52,278 nt of DNA, from the NCBI GenBank assembly GCA_902590915.1, contig CACIYQ010000007.1, forward strand, positions 1 through 52,278, given 5' to 3'. A program made the translations under genes and the position numbers. Numbering within the stretch: the first letter of the stretch is position 1; every line of letters starts with the position of its first letter. The DNA is from an uncultured Pelagibacteraceae bacterium (GTDB taxonomy: Bacteria; Pseudomonadota; Alphaproteobacteria; Pelagibacterales; Pelagibacteraceae). This document shows positions 25,789 through 35,024 of the stretch, one piece after another. The notes below the pieces were generated by a model. That model did no database searches and was not told the DNA's origin. It worked only from the letters and a program-made list of their open reading frames with translations.

Positions 25789-28371
25789 ATGAATCTAGTC
25801 ATAGTTGAAAGTCCTGCAAAAGCCAAAACAATTAATAAATACTTAGGAGATAATTATACCGTTTTAGCTAGTTACGGTCATATTAGAGATTTACCATCAA
25901 AAAATGGTTCGGTTGATCCGGATCAAAATTTTAAAATGGAATGGGAAGTTGATAACTTTTCAAAAAAATATCTTAAAGATATTACTGATGCCGCAAAAGA
26001 ATCATCTAAGATTATTTTAGCAACAGATCCCGATCGTGAAGGAGAAGCCATAGCATGGCATGTAAAGGAATATTTGAATGAGAAAAAACTACTCAAAGAT
26101 AAAGAGGTTGAAAGAGTTGTGTTCAACGAAATTACTAAAAAGGCTGTTACTTTTGGAATTGAAAATCCAAGGCAAATCGAGCCCTTGCTAGTTGATGCCT
26201 ACATGGCAAGAAGAGCACTTGATTACCTTGTTGGTTTTAATATTTCACCAATATTGTGGACTAAACTTCCTGGGTCAAAGTCAGCAGGTAGAGTGCAATC
26301 TGTTGCTTTAAAATTAATAACAGAAAGAGAGCATGAAATTGAGTTATTTAATCCAGAAGAGTTTTGGACTTTAAGTTTAAAATTTCAAGATGAGAAAAAA
26401 AATTCAATTACCGCAAGCATCTATCAATTAGATGGCAAAAAAATTGAAAAATTTACCTTTAGAAAAAAAGAAGATATTGAAAAGGCAATCTATGGATTAA
26501 AGAATAAAAAATATAATATTAGTGATATTTCATCAAAAATTGTTAATAGAAATCCATCTGGTCCATTTACAACTTCTACACTACAACAAGTTGCTTCAAG
26601 TAGATTGGGATTTGGTGCTTCTAGAACCATGCAAATTGCACAAAAACTTTATCAAGGAATTGAAATTGAGGGTGATATAGTTGGTTTAATAACCTACATG
26701 AGAACTGATGGTACAAACTTATCGGCTGATGCTATTAGTGATTTAAGAAATTTTATTAAAAAAAGTTATGGTAATGAGTACATACCTGAAAAAGCTAATA
26801 ATTATTCAGGAAAAAAAGCCAAAAATTCTCAAGAGGCACATGAAGCGATAAGGCCGACAGATATTAATAGATCCCCTGAAACTGTTAAAAAATATTTAAG
26901 TACTGACCAAAATAAATTGTATAATTTGATATGGAGCAGAGCACTATCCTCTCAAATGGTATCTGCTAAGTTTGATAGAAATACAATAACTATTGAAACC
27001 GAGGATAAAAATACCGTTTGTAAAACAAGTGGCTCAGTTTTAAAATTTGATGGTTTTTTAAAAGTTTATAAAAATCCTAATTCAGAAGATGATGATGAAA
27101 TACTTCCAGAAGTAAAAAAAGGACCCATTAATATAGAGTCATTTTTAGATGAACAACATTTTACACAACCACCTCCAAGATATTCAGAAGCGAGCTTGGT
27201 AAAGAAATTAGAGGAACTTGGAATTGGAAGACCCTCTACCTATGCAAGTATTATATCTACAATTTCTAACCGTGGATACGCTGAGATAACTAATAAAAGA
27301 TTTTTTCCAACCGATCGTGGAAAATTAATTTCTGCTTTTTTAGAAAAATTATTTTCTAAATATGTTGATTATAATTTTACTGCAGGATTAGAAGATCAAT
27401 TAGATGAAATTACAACTGGAAAAGAAAGTTGGATAAAAGTTTTAGAATTATTTTGGAAAGATTTTAATAATAATGTATCAGAAGTAAAAGAGAAAAGAAC
27501 TAGAGAAGTTTTGGATTTACTAAATGAAAGTTTGGGTGCGTTAATTTTTGACAAAGATGACAGTGGTAATGTTGTCAGAAAGTGCCAATTGTGCGATACA
27601 GGTTCGTTAAGTTTAAAAAATAGTTTTAGGGGTGGCGCATTTATTGGTTGCTCTAATTATCCAGAATGTAAATTTACTAGACCTTTGTCAAAAGCTAAGG
27701 CTGCTGCACAGGCTCAATTAGCTGAACCAAAATTTTTAGGCAAACATGATAATGGAAACGATATCTTTCTTAAAAATGGAAGATTTGGACCTTATTTACA
27801 ATATGAAAAAGTTTTAGAAAGCATTGAAAAAGAAAATAAGAAAAAAAAGAAAAAAACAAAAAAAGCTAAAAAAGATGTAAATGAATTGTTAAAAAATGTC
27901 TCCATTCCAAAAGGAATTGGATTAGACAGTATTGATATTGATAAAGCGAGATTTTTGTGTTCACTGCCAAAATCTTTAGGCATTAATCCCGACAATCAAA
28001 AAGAGATTTCTCTAAACACAGGAAGATTTGGCCCTTATTTAAAGTGTGAAAATAAGTCCGCTAGACTAGAAAATGTTGAGGAGATTTTTTCAATAGGCTT
28101 GAACAGAGCAATTACATTAATAGCTGATGCTAAACCAGGAAGAATGTCATCCTCTATTATAAAAGATCTTGGCGAACATCCTGAAGACAAAAAGCCTGTA
28201 AGAATCATGAAAGGGCAATATGGTCCTTATATAAAATACAAATCCCTTAATGCAACGATTCCTGAGGAAAAAGACCCTACAGAGCTAAATATGGAAGAGG
28301 CTCTTATCCTAATTGAGAAAAGACGTGAATACGATAAAAATAAGAAGACTAAAAAAAAGAAAAAAAAATGA
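25789..28371 (+). CDS. topA: DNA topoisomerase I
   Basis: TopA relaxes negative supercoils by single-strand passage. The 860-residue protein starts with the Toprim domain (LVIVESPAKAKTINKYLG; acidic DPDREGEAIAWH), followed by the type IA core with active-site Tyr303 in ITYMRTDGTNLS and the motif GIGRPSTYASIISTI. The C-terminus has one four-cysteine zinc element (CQLC ... CSNYPEC) and three copies of a G-R/Q-F/Y-GPY repeat (NGRFGPYLQ, TGRFGPYLK, KGQYGPYIK). It is punctuated by poly-lysine stretches, including the last residues. Its stop overlaps the next small gene as ATGA. Confidence 0.97.
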   Translation: MNLVIVESPAKAKTINKYLGDNYTVLASYGHIRDLPSKNGSVDPDQNFKMEWEVDNFSKKYLKDITDAAKESSKIILATDPDREGEAIAWHVKEYLNEKKLLKDKEVERVVFNEITKKAVTFGIENPRQIEPLLVDAYMARRALDYLVGFNISPILWTKLPGSKSAGRVQSVALKLITEREHEIELFNPEEFWTLSLKFQDEKKNSITASIYQLDGKKIEKFTFRKKEDIEKAIYGLKNKKYNISDISSKIVNRNPSGPFTTSTLQQVASSRLGFGASRTMQIAQKLYQGIEIEGDIVGLITYMRTDGTNLSADAISDLRNFIKKSYGNEYIPEKANNYSGKKAKNSQEAHEAIRPTDINRSPETVKKYLSTDQNKLYNLIWSRALSSQMVSAKFDRNTITIETEDKNTVCKTSGSVLKFDGFLKVYKNPNSEDDDEILPEVKKGPINIESFLDEQHFTQPPPRYSEASLVKKLEELGIGRPSTYASIISTISNRGYAEITNKRFFPTDRGKLISAFLEKLFSKYVDYNFTAGLEDQLDEITTGKESWIKVLELFWKDFNNNVSEVKEKRTREVLDLLNESLGALIFDKDDSGNVVRKCQLCDTGSLSLKNSFRGGAFIGCSNYPECKFTRPLSKAKAAAQAQLAEPKFLGKHDNGNDIFLKNGRFGPYLQYEKVLESIEKENKKKKKKTKKAKKDVNELLKNVSIPKGIGLDSIDIDKARFLCSLPKSLGINPDNQKEISLNTGRFGPYLKCENKSARLENVEEIFSIGLNRAITLIADAKPGRMSSSIIKDLGEHPEDKKPVRIMKGQYGPYIKYKSLNATIPEEKDPTELNMEEALILIEKRREYDKNKKTKKKKKK

Positions 28372-28649
28372 AAATAATAAAAATTTTAATTTTATCAATA
28401 ATCCTATTTTATACAAATCAGTCGATTGTCTTAGCCCAGGATTGCAGTAAGTTAGATAAATTAAGTAAAGAGTATGCTGAATGTAACGCAAAATTATTAA
28501 AAAAAAATGCAGAAGTTTTAAAAAATAAAGCTTCTGATAAAATCGAACAAGGAAAGAAAAAATTTAATAAATCAAAATTAAAAGAGAAACTTATAAAATT
28601 CAAAAATAGTAAAAATCATAAAGAATTTATGGATAAAATAAAAGAATGA
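28368..28649 (+). CDS. Small secreted lysine-rich protein of unknown function
   Basis: I do not recognise this 93-residue product. Residues 1-23 form a clear signal peptide (KII start, hydrophobic LILSIILFY core, cleavage near VLAQ). The mature part of about 70 residues has two cysteines close together (QDCSKLDKL ... AECNAK), which could form a disulphide. The rest is strongly basic and probably helical (KASDKIEQGKKKFNKSKLKE). It overlaps topA (ATGA) and the RidA gene (ATGA) by four bases each. This tight coupling and intact frame argue for a real gene. No function is proposed. Confidence 0.8.
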   Translation: MKIIKILILSIILFYTNQSIVLAQDCSKLDKLSKEYAECNAKLLKKNAEVLKNKASDKIEQGKKKFNKSKLKEKLIKFKNSKNHKEFMDKIKE

Positions 28650-29107
28650 CAATTGATAAAAAAATTGAAGAATTAAATATAGTATTACCTACAGCGAAGG
28701 CTCCAGTGGGTTCCTATGTGGCTACAAAAATAGTTGGAAAACTATTATTTATATCAGGACAAATATCTATTAGTGAGAACGGAGAATTAATTAAAGGCAA
28801 AATTGGTAAAGAGCTTACAACTGAGGATGGTTATAACGCTGCAAAAAGATGTGGTTTGAGTATTATTTCACAAGTAAAGAATGCATGTAATGGTGATTTA
28901 TCCAAAATAAAATCATGTATAAAATTAACTGGATTTGTTAATTCTACTGAAGATTTCATAGAACAACCTAAGGTAATAAATGGTGCTTCAGATATTATAG
29001 CATCAATATTTGGTGACGCAGGTATGCATACTAGAGCAGCTGTTAGTACTAACAGTCTACCATTAGGAGTATCTGTTGAAGTAGATGCTATATTTGAATT
29101 AAATTGA
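28646..29107 (+). CDS. RidA/YjgF/UK114-family protein
   Basis: RidA-family proteins hydrolyse reactive enamine/imine intermediates released by PLP enzymes. The 153-residue product matches the longer subfamily near the YjgH/TdcF branch: KLLFISGQIS, DGYNAAKRCGLSIISQVK, TGFVNSTEDFIEQPKVINGASD and a C-terminal HTRAAVSTNSLPLGVSVEVD. The arginine of HTRAAV is the position used for imine hydrolysis in classical RidA. Some members of this subfamily have unknown substrates, so deaminase activity is only likely. It is the last gene of the ruvX-to-ridA strand; its stop is one base from that of convergent ugd. Confidence 0.88.
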   Translation: MTIDKKIEELNIVLPTAKAPVGSYVATKIVGKLLFISGQISISENGELIKGKIGKELTTEDGYNAAKRCGLSIISQVKNACNGDLSKIKSCIKLTGFVNSTEDFIEQPKVINGASDIIASIFGDAGMHTRAAVSTNSLPLGVSVEVDAIFELN

Positions 29108-29108
29108 T

Positions 29109-30410
29109 TTATCTACCAACACCATAATAATCAATATTCAATTTTTTCATTCTTGAAGGTGAATACATATTACGCATATCGAATATTTTAAATTTCTGTT
29201 TTTTTACTAATTTTTTGAAGTTTAATAATTTAAAATCGTTCCACTCAGTGTGTAATATAACCATATCTGCATTTAAACAAGCAAAAGAAATTGTACTGCA
29301 GTAATTAACATTCTTTAAATTTTTAAAATCTGCTTTAACTCCTGATGGATCATAATATTTGATTTTACTATTTTTTTTATTTAGATATTTAATCATTGGT
29401 ATACTTGTTGCTTCACGCATATCATCTGTATTTGGTTTAAATGTTACACCTAAAAAAGTTATAATTTTATTTTTTAAATTACCACCAAGAATTTTTACAA
29501 CTCTATTAATTAGTAAAGTTTTTCGATTATCATTTGAATTAACTACACTTTTAATTATGGTTAAATCAGTTTTAAATTGATTTCCAGTATCAATCAATGC
29601 ACGAGTATCCTTTGGAAAACAAGATCCACCATAGGCTGGACCTGCTCTCAAAAACCTATCACCTATTCTTTCATCTGAACCCATACCTTGAGATACATCT
29701 TTGATATCAACACCTGTTTTTTCACACAAATTAGCTATTTCATTAATAAATGAAATCTTTGTTGCTAGAAAAGCATTAGAAGCGTATTTTATAAGCTCTG
29801 CACCTCTTCTTGAAGTATTAAAGTATCTACTTTTTTTTTTAATAATTGGTAAATAAAGAGATTTTAATATTCTGTTAGCTTTATTACTGTCTGTTCCAAC
29901 AATAACTCTGTCAGGATAAATGAAATCTCTTATTGCTTCTCCCTCTCTTAAAAATTCAGGATTTGATACAACATCAACTAATTTCTTTTTCTTTAAATTA
30001 GTTAAAATCTTCTCAATTTTATCTCCTGTTGATACGGGTACTGTGGATTTGGTAATTATTATTTTATATTTTTTTTTAATTATTTTTTTTAAATCTTTGG
30101 CTACACTATAAACATATTTCAAATCAGCTGAATTAGCATTTTTTTTAGTGGGTGTCCCAACACAGATAAAAATTATATCTGAATTTATCACCGCTTTTTT
30201 TAAATCTGACGTAAAAATTAATCGCTTTTGTTTATAATTTCTTTTTAAAATCTCTTCAAGACCTGGTTCAAAAATAGGGATAATACCTTTATTTAATAAA
30301 TCAATTTTTTTCTGGTCTTTATCTACACAATAAACTGTATTTCCTATATCAGAAAAACATACTCCACTGACAAGACCAACGTAACCAGTACCTATCATGC
30401 AAAGTTTCAT
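29109..30410 (-). CDS. ugd: UDP-glucose 6-dehydrogenase
   Basis: Ugd oxidises UDP-glucose to UDP-glucuronate with two NAD+. The 433-residue protein has the Rossmann motif GTGYVGLVSGVCFSDIG, the NAD-domain SNPEFLREGEAIRDF, catalytic Cys264 in GPAYGGSCFPKDTRAL and the C-terminal FLGVTFKPNTDDMREA. It overlaps galU by 4 nt, so UDP-glucose is made and oxidised by one operon. In SAR11 bacteria UDP-glucuronate is known to feed glucuronic acid glycolipids that replace phospholipids under phosphate limitation; that link is an inference here. Confidence 0.97.
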   Translation of the reverse strand: MKLCMIGTGYVGLVSGVCFSDIGNTVYCVDKDQKKIDLLNKGIIPIFEPGLEEILKRNYKQKRLIFTSDLKKAVINSDIIFICVGTPTKKNANSADLKYVYSVAKDLKKIIKKKYKIIITKSTVPVSTGDKIEKILTNLKKKKLVDVVSNPEFLREGEAIRDFIYPDRVIVGTDSNKANRILKSLYLPIIKKKSRYFNTSRRGAELIKYASNAFLATKISFINEIANLCEKTGVDIKDVSQGMGSDERIGDRFLRAGPAYGGSCFPKDTRALIDTGNQFKTDLTIIKSVVNSNDNRKTLLINRVVKILGGNLKNKIITFLGVTFKPNTDDMREATSIPMIKYLNKKNSKIKYYDPSGVKADFKNLKNVNYCSTISFACLNADMVILHTEWNDFKLLNFKKLVKKQKFKIFDMRNMYSPSRMKKLNIDYYGVGR

Positions 30411-31222
30411 AGTTTACTTATTTCAATATTAGACTTTATAAATCCATTCATTGTACCGCAATCCAAATATTTACCTGTAAAATTATGAGCAATAAATCTT
30501 TCATTTTCATTAATTAAAGATTGTATTGCATCTGTTATATGAATTTCACCACCTTTACCAGGTTTCTGGTTTGATAATTTATTAAAAATTTTCTTTGGTA
30601 AAATATATCTACCAATAACCGCTTTATTTGACGGCGCATTTTTTATAGATGGTTTTTCTACCACTTCTTTGATAATAAAATTATTTTTAGATACTTTTTT
30701 ACTTAAATTATAAATACCCCACCTGGATACTGTTTTTTTTTCAACTTTCATGCTCGCCATGACAGATGATTTGTGTTTCATGTGAGCAGCAATCATAGAT
30801 TTTGAACAATTATGTTTCATAATCAAATCATCAGGTAACAACATTAAAAAATATTTATCTTTAATAAATTTTTTAGTTTTGAGAACAGCGTCACCTGTTC
30901 CCTTAGGTTTATTTTGATAAACAAACTTTATCATTTTTTTGTATTTAAGAATTTTTTTGTACTCCTCAATAACTTTTGTATCTTTTTTTTTTTTGATAAT
31001 ATTTTTATAGAATTTATCGCTATAAAAATATTTTTTAATCATCATTTTCTTTTTAGAAATAATAAAAATTATTTCTTTTATGCCAGCATCAATACATTCT
31101 TCTAATATATATTCGATACCAGGTTTACCATTTATTGGTAATAACTCTTTTGCAAAAACACTTGTCAAAGGTAATAATCTGGTCCCTAGACCAGCTAATG
31201 GAATTATAGCTTGTTTAATCAT
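30407..31222 (-). CDS. galU: UTP-glucose-1-phosphate uridylyltransferase
   Basis: GalU forms UDP-glucose from UTP and glucose 1-phosphate. The 271-residue nucleotidyltransferase shows AIIPLAGLGTRLLPLTSVFAK, KELLPINGKPGIEYILEE, the QNKPKGTGDAVL stretch, the LLPDDLI acidic metal site and the late GEIHITDAIQSLI. It is the shorter bacterial form (most are 280-300). It leads the galU-ugd operon and is divergent from panC across about 34 bp. Confidence 0.95.
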   Translation of the reverse strand: MIKQAIIPLAGLGTRLLPLTSVFAKELLPINGKPGIEYILEECIDAGIKEIIFIISKKKMMIKKYFYSDKFYKNIIKKKKDTKVIEEYKKILKYKKMIKFVYQNKPKGTGDAVLKTKKFIKDKYFLMLLPDDLIMKHNCSKSMIAAHMKHKSSVMASMKVEKKTVSRWGIYNLSKKVSKNNFIIKEVVEKPSIKNAPSNKAVIGRYILPKKIFNKLSNQKPGKGGEIHITDAIQSLINENERFIAHNFTGKYLDCGTMNGFIKSNIEISKL

Positions 31223-31256
31223 TTAAATGTTTTACTTATTTAATACTTTTATACAA

Positions 31257-32072
31257 ATGAAAATTTTATTAAATAAGACATCATTGACAAAATCATTAGA
31301 GCCTTTTAATGACATTGGGTTTGTTCCTACTATGGGCTCTATACATAAAGGTCATTTGTCACTTATTAATAAATCGAATCAGGTTTGCAACAAAACAATT
31401 GTTAGTATTTTTGTAAATCCAAAACAGTTCAATAACAAAAAAGATTTTAAAACTTACCCTAAAAATATGAAGAAAGACTTGCAATTATTGAATAAAACAA
31501 AACAAGTTGACTTTATCTATATTCCAAAATTTAAAGATATCTTTAACAACAATAAGAAACCTAAAATTAAAATTAATAAAAAGGATAAGATTCTATGTGC
31601 TAAATTTAGAAAGGGTCATTTTGAAGGTGTTTTAGATGTAATGGAGAGGTTAACAAATATAGTAAAACCAAATAAAATTTTTATGGGTGAAAAGGATTTT
31701 CAGCAATTATTTTTAGTTAAAAAATTTTTAAAAAATAAATATGGTACAGAAATTATAGGATGCAAAACTATCCGTGAAAAAAATAAAGTTGCTTTATCCT
31801 CGAGAAATTATTTACTATCTAAAGAAAATCTTGCTTTAGCAAGTGTTATAATAAGAAAATTAATTAATTTAAAAAAAAATATTAAATTAAAAAAAAATAA
31901 AAATACATACTTAAAAACGGTGAAAAATGATCTTGAGAAAAAATTTAATATTAATATTGAGTACTTAGAATTAAGGAATATATACAACCTAAAATTATCT
32001 AGTGTTATAAATAAATCTAGGTTATTTGTAGCGTATTATTTAGATGGCGTAAGATTAATAGATAATTTATAA
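31257..32072 (+). CDS. panC: Pantothenate synthetase (pantoate-beta-alanine ligase)
   Basis: PanC ligates pantoate and beta-alanine with ATP. The HIGH-type motif VPTMGSIHKGHLSLI, SIFVNPKQF, KGHFEGVLDV, FMGEKDFQQL and VALSSRNYLL are all present, so the active site appears complete. The frame starts at 31227, but the ATG at 31257 (MKILLNK) puts the VPTMG motif at the usual distance, giving 271 residues. The lysine/asparagine-rich C-terminal domain is compact. No panB or panD is present in the window. Its 3' end overlaps that of convergent mgtE by 6 nt. Confidence 0.93.
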   Translation: MKILLNKTSLTKSLEPFNDIGFVPTMGSIHKGHLSLINKSNQVCNKTIVSIFVNPKQFNNKKDFKTYPKNMKKDLQLLNKTKQVDFIYIPKFKDIFNNNKKPKIKINKKDKILCAKFRKGHFEGVLDVMERLTNIVKPNKIFMGEKDFQQLFLVKKFLKNKYGTEIIGCKTIREKNKVALSSRNYLLSKENLALASVIIRKLINLKKNIKLKKNKNTYLKTVKNDLEKKFNINIEYLELRNIYNLKLSSVINKSRLFVAYYLDGVRLIDNL

Positions 32073-33440
32073 AAAATAAGCTCCTACTCCTAGAAAAGAT
32101 ACAAAACCAATTACGTCTGTTATTGTGGTAACAAATACACTTGATGCTATTGCTGGATCAATATTCATTTTTTTAAGAGTGAAAGGAACTAATATTCCAA
32201 ACAAACCTGCAATAATCATTGTCAATACCATCGAAATAGCAATAATTAATGAGAGAAGATTATCTTGAAACCATATTTGAACAATCAAAGCACTTATTAC
32301 TGCAAAAATAACTCCATTTAAAATACCAATAGAAAATTCTTTAAAAACATTTGATGAGAAATTGTTTTTAGTTAGGTCATTAGTTGCAATAGTTCGAACA
32401 GTGACAGCTAATGTTTGCATTCCAGCATTTCCACCCATAGATGCTACAATAGGCATTAAAAAAGCTAGAACCACCATTTGTTCTATTGTTGCACCAAATA
32501 AACTAATGCACCAAGTTGCTAGGAATGCTGTAAATAAATTAAGAAGTAACCAATTAAATCTTCTCTTGGTTTTTGTTATTACCCCATCAGTGATTTCCTC
32601 ATCACCAACCCCCGCTAAACGTAAAGCATCTTCTTCAGCTTCTTCTTTTAATACTGTTAGAACATCATCATTCATGATCATACCAACAAGCTTGTTGTTT
32701 TTATCAACAACTGCTGCTGAATTTAAATTGTAATTTTCAAATAAATTAGCAACCTCCTCCCTATCCATATCAACTGGAACTAATAATTGAGACTCTGACA
32801 TTACGGTTGACATTTTGGTATCTCTTGGTGATGTTAATACCTTAGAAGACGGAACAGTACCAACTGGATTAAAGTCTTCATTAACTATAAATATTTCTAA
32901 AAATTCCTCAGGAAGATCCTTGTTTTCTCTCAAATAATCAATTGTTTGTCCGACAGACCAGTTACTAGGTATAGCAGTAAATTCTCTTTGCATTAATCTA
33001 GCAGCCGTATCTTCTGGATAACTCAAACTCTCCAATAAAGCAAAACGATCTTTAGGTGGTAAAGAACTAAGAATATTATTTTTATTCTCTTCAGGAACAT
33101 TTTCTAAAATAGATATTGCATCATCAGAATCTAAATTTTTAATAATACTTACAATTGAGTCAGAAGATAAATTAGTAATAATTTCTGTTTGTATAGATTC
33201 GTTTAACTCAACAAATACTTCCGGATCTATATTAAAGTTATTTAGTTTAATTAAACTTTCTCTATCATTTTGGCTTAGGTGTTCAATTATATCTGCCGCA
33301 TCAGCTGGGTGCATTTCGCTGAAAGAATTAGTAATAAATTGAGCGTCATTGTTAGCTATTTTTGAGGTAACAACTCTGATGTACTCTTTATTAAATTCAA
33401 AATTTGCTTTTTTATCTTTAGTTTTTTTTGTTAAAGACAT
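32067..33440 (-). CDS. mgtE: Magnesium transporter MgtE
   Basis: MgtE is a homodimeric Mg2+ channel gated by its cytosolic domains. The 457-residue protein has the N-terminal superhelical domain (about 20-140; HPADAADIIEHLS), two CBS domains (about 145-265; MQREFTAIPSNWSVGQTI, SQLLVPVDMDREEVANLF), and five hydrophobic segments from about residue 295. The pore signature is MPIVASMGGNAGMQTLAVTV, with the Asp in TTITDVIGF. It is monocistronic and divergent from lipB across 61 bp, too short for an M-box riboswitch, so control is probably only by Mg2+-dependent gating. Confidence 0.96.
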   Translation of the reverse strand: MSLTKKTKDKKANFEFNKEYIRVVTSKIANNDAQFITNSFSEMHPADAADIIEHLSQNDRESLIKLNNFNIDPEVFVELNESIQTEIITNLSSDSIVSIIKNLDSDDAISILENVPEENKNNILSSLPPKDRFALLESLSYPEDTAARLMQREFTAIPSNWSVGQTIDYLRENKDLPEEFLEIFIVNEDFNPVGTVPSSKVLTSPRDTKMSTVMSESQLLVPVDMDREEVANLFENYNLNSAAVVDKNNKLVGMIMNDDVLTVLKEEAEEDALRLAGVGDEEITDGVITKTKRRFNWLLLNLFTAFLATWCISLFGATIEQMVVLAFLMPIVASMGGNAGMQTLAVTVRTIATNDLTKNNFSSNVFKEFSIGILNGVIFAVISALIVQIWFQDNLLSLIIAISMVLTMIIAGLFGILVPFTLKKMNIDPAIASSVFVTTITDVIGFVSFLGVGAYFL

Positions 33441-33461
33441 AGATTTACCTATAATTTAGAT

Positions 33462-33490
33462 TTGCACTATTAATACATAATAAAGATAAT
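33462..33490 (+). promoter_or_regulatory. Candidate lipB promoter
   Basis: TTGCAC (33462-33467), a 17-bp spacer and GATAAT (33485-33490) form a good sigma70-like pair in the 61-bp mgtE-lipB gap. They place a start site a few bases before the lipB ATG at 33502. The -10 matches five of six consensus positions. Confidence 0.45.
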
Positions 33491-33501
33491 ACAATTTATA
33501 A

Positions 33502-34119
33502 ATGAATATAGAGATCAAAAAGTCAGTAAAACCGGTAAATTATATTGATGCCATAAATATTATGGAAGAAAGATTAGAGCAAATATTTAACAATAAAGAG
33601 AAAGAACTGATTTGGACCTTAGAACATGAGGAAATTTACACTGCTGGAACTAGTTACAACGAAATAGATATTATTGACAAATCGATCAAAATTATTGAAA
33701 CAAACAGGGGTGGAAAAATTACTTGTCATGGTCCTGGGCAATTAATCTTTTACTTTGTTTTAGACTTAAGAAACAAAAAAGATATTAGAAAATTTATTAA
33801 TTCAATTGAGAATTCAATTATAGAAACTTTAAAAACTTTTGATATAGAAACTTTTTCCGATAAAGACAACATTGGGATCTGGTATAATGAAAACGGTAAA
33901 GTAAAAAAAGTTGCGGCAATTGGAGTAAGAGTGAAAAAATGGATTGCTTATCACGGTTTCGCTATAAATATAAAAAATAATTTAGATCAATATAAAAAAA
34001 TTGTACCTTGTGGGATAAAAGATAAAGGAATTACGAATCTAGTTAAAATTAAAAAAAAAGATTATTCAAAATTGGGAGATTTATTAATAGAAAAATTCAT
34101 TTTAAATCTAAGAAACTAA
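33502..34119 (+). CDS. lipB: Octanoyl-[acyl-carrier-protein]:protein octanoyltransferase
   Basis: LipB moves octanoyl from ACP to lipoyl domains of 2-oxoacid dehydrogenases and GcvH, the first step in making protein-bound lipoate. The 205-residue protein keeps the motif [22 protein letters not shown] (residues about 68-89, written here only as a landmark), Lys136 before [15 protein letters not shown] and catalytic Cys170 in [14 protein letters not shown]. It stands alone between mgtE and rluC. Its stop codon sits inside a hairpin shared with the 3' end of the convergent rluC-like gene. Confidence 0.95.
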   Translation: MNIEIKKSVKPVNYIDAINIMEERLEQIFNNKEKELIWTLEHEEIYTAGTSYNEIDIIDKSIKIIETNRGGKITCHGPGQLIFYFVLDLRNKKDIRKFINSIENSIIETLKTFDIETFSDKDNIGIWYNENGKVKKVAAIGVRVKKWIAYHGFAINIKNNLDQYKKIVPCGIKDKGITNLVKIKKKDYSKLGDLLIEKFILNLRN

Positions 34120-35014
34120 GTCTCTTAGTTTTCAATAAATTCTTAAAATAATCAGGTAATAGAGCGGTATAAGTGTGTTTAACATTATTAATAATAAATT
34201 TTATTTGATATGAGTGAAGCATCAAATTTTTATTAAGGCCTCTTGTAGAATTTGATAATTTATATTTAATATCTCCAAAAATCGGTTGACCCAATGCATA
34301 CAGTTGTTTTCTTAATTGATGCTTACGACCAGTTATTGGTTTTAGTTCGACTAAACTTGCCTCTGAATTTTTATCGATTACTTTGTATAGTGTTTTAGCC
34401 TTTTCTACAATTTTTTTTTCTCCATCATATCTTATTAAATCATTATTCCATTCACCCGAATCTTTAACAAGTTCTCCATGGCAAATTGCTAAATAAGTTT
34501 TGTGAACTTTTCTTAGTCGAAATAAAGATGTTAATAATTGTGCGCTTTCTCTATTTTTTGCCATAATAAATACTCCAGATGTATCTTTATCTAAACGGTG
34601 AACTGAAAAAGGTTTTGTGCCTTGGAAGATTTCACTTCTAGAAAAAATATCGACAAGGTTTTTTTTTGATTTAGTTCCACCTTGAACTGATATTCCAGAA
34701 CTTTTATTTAATACTATAAAATTTTCATTATTATCTATTATTTGATCTTCATTTGATTTTATCACTTCTTTAGATGGTTTAAATTTAATTTTTTTTTGTA
34801 CAATCGTCTCTTTGAATTCGATATTAAATAAATCAATATTATCTTTTGTGCTAATTTTTTGTGAACTTTTAATTTTTTTTTTATTTAATTTGATTTTACC
34901 CGAGCGTAAATATTTTTCTATTAATCCTTGGGGTATCTTTCCAAATTTCAACCTGATCCATCGATCAATACGCATATCATTACACGTTGAATCAACGATG
35001 TAAGACTTTTTCAT
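34097..35014 (-). CDS. rluC: RluA-family 23S rRNA pseudouridine synthase, RluC-like
   Basis: This enzyme isomerises specific uridines in 23S rRNA. The 305-residue protein has an N-terminal S4 RNA-binding domain (about 12-62; [19 protein letters not shown]) and the RluA catalytic domain with Asp142 in [15 protein letters not shown], then a late [20 protein letters not shown]. The S4 domain and N-terminus resemble RluC more than RluA, but the target uridines cannot be read from sequence. It follows rplQ by 10 nt, so it may be the last gene of the alpha ribosomal operon. Its 3' end overlaps lipB by 23 nt. Confidence 0.87.
   Translation of the reverse strand: MKKSYIVDSTCNDMRIDRWIRLKFGKIPQGLIEKYLRSGKIKLNKKKIKSSQKISTKDNIDLFNIEFKETIVQKKIKFKPSKEVIKSNEDQIIDNNENFIVLNKSSGISVQGGTKSKKNLVDIFSRSEIFQGTKPFSVHRLDKDTSGVFIMAKNRESAQLLTSLFRLRKVHKTYLAICHGELVKDSGEWNNDLIRYDGEKKIVEKAKTLYKVIDKNSEASLVELKPITGRKHQLRKQLYALGQPIFGDIKYKLSNSTRGLNKNLMLHSYQIKFIINNVKHTYTALLPDYFKNLLKTKRLSFLDLK
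34113..34131. terminator. Hairpin at the lipB/rluC 3' overlap
   Basis: AAACTAAG (34113-34120) and CTTAGTTT (34124-34131) form a perfect 8-bp stem around the loop TCT. On the plus strand it is followed by TTC and overlaps the lipB stop codon, so it may end lipB transcripts. On the minus strand it lies inside the last codons of the rluC-like gene, before its stop, so strong termination in that direction would remove the stop codon. There is no G/C-rich stem, so strength is uncertain. Confidence 0.4.
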
Positions 35015-35024
35015 AACTTTAGAT

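Noticed and set aside
27836-27880. Poly-A tract within topA as a possible slippage or frameshift site
   Set aside because: The reading frame continues normally through it and encodes a lysine-rich linker between conserved C-terminal repeats.
32362-32733. Plus-strand open frame of 123 codons opposite mgtE
   Set aside because: It mirrors the mgtE coding region, has no recognisable motif or start context, and the mgtE frame is clearly the real one.
33441-33501. Possible M-box magnesium riboswitch before mgtE
   Set aside because: The gap is 61 bp and shared with the divergent lipB, far too short for the roughly 160-nt M-box.
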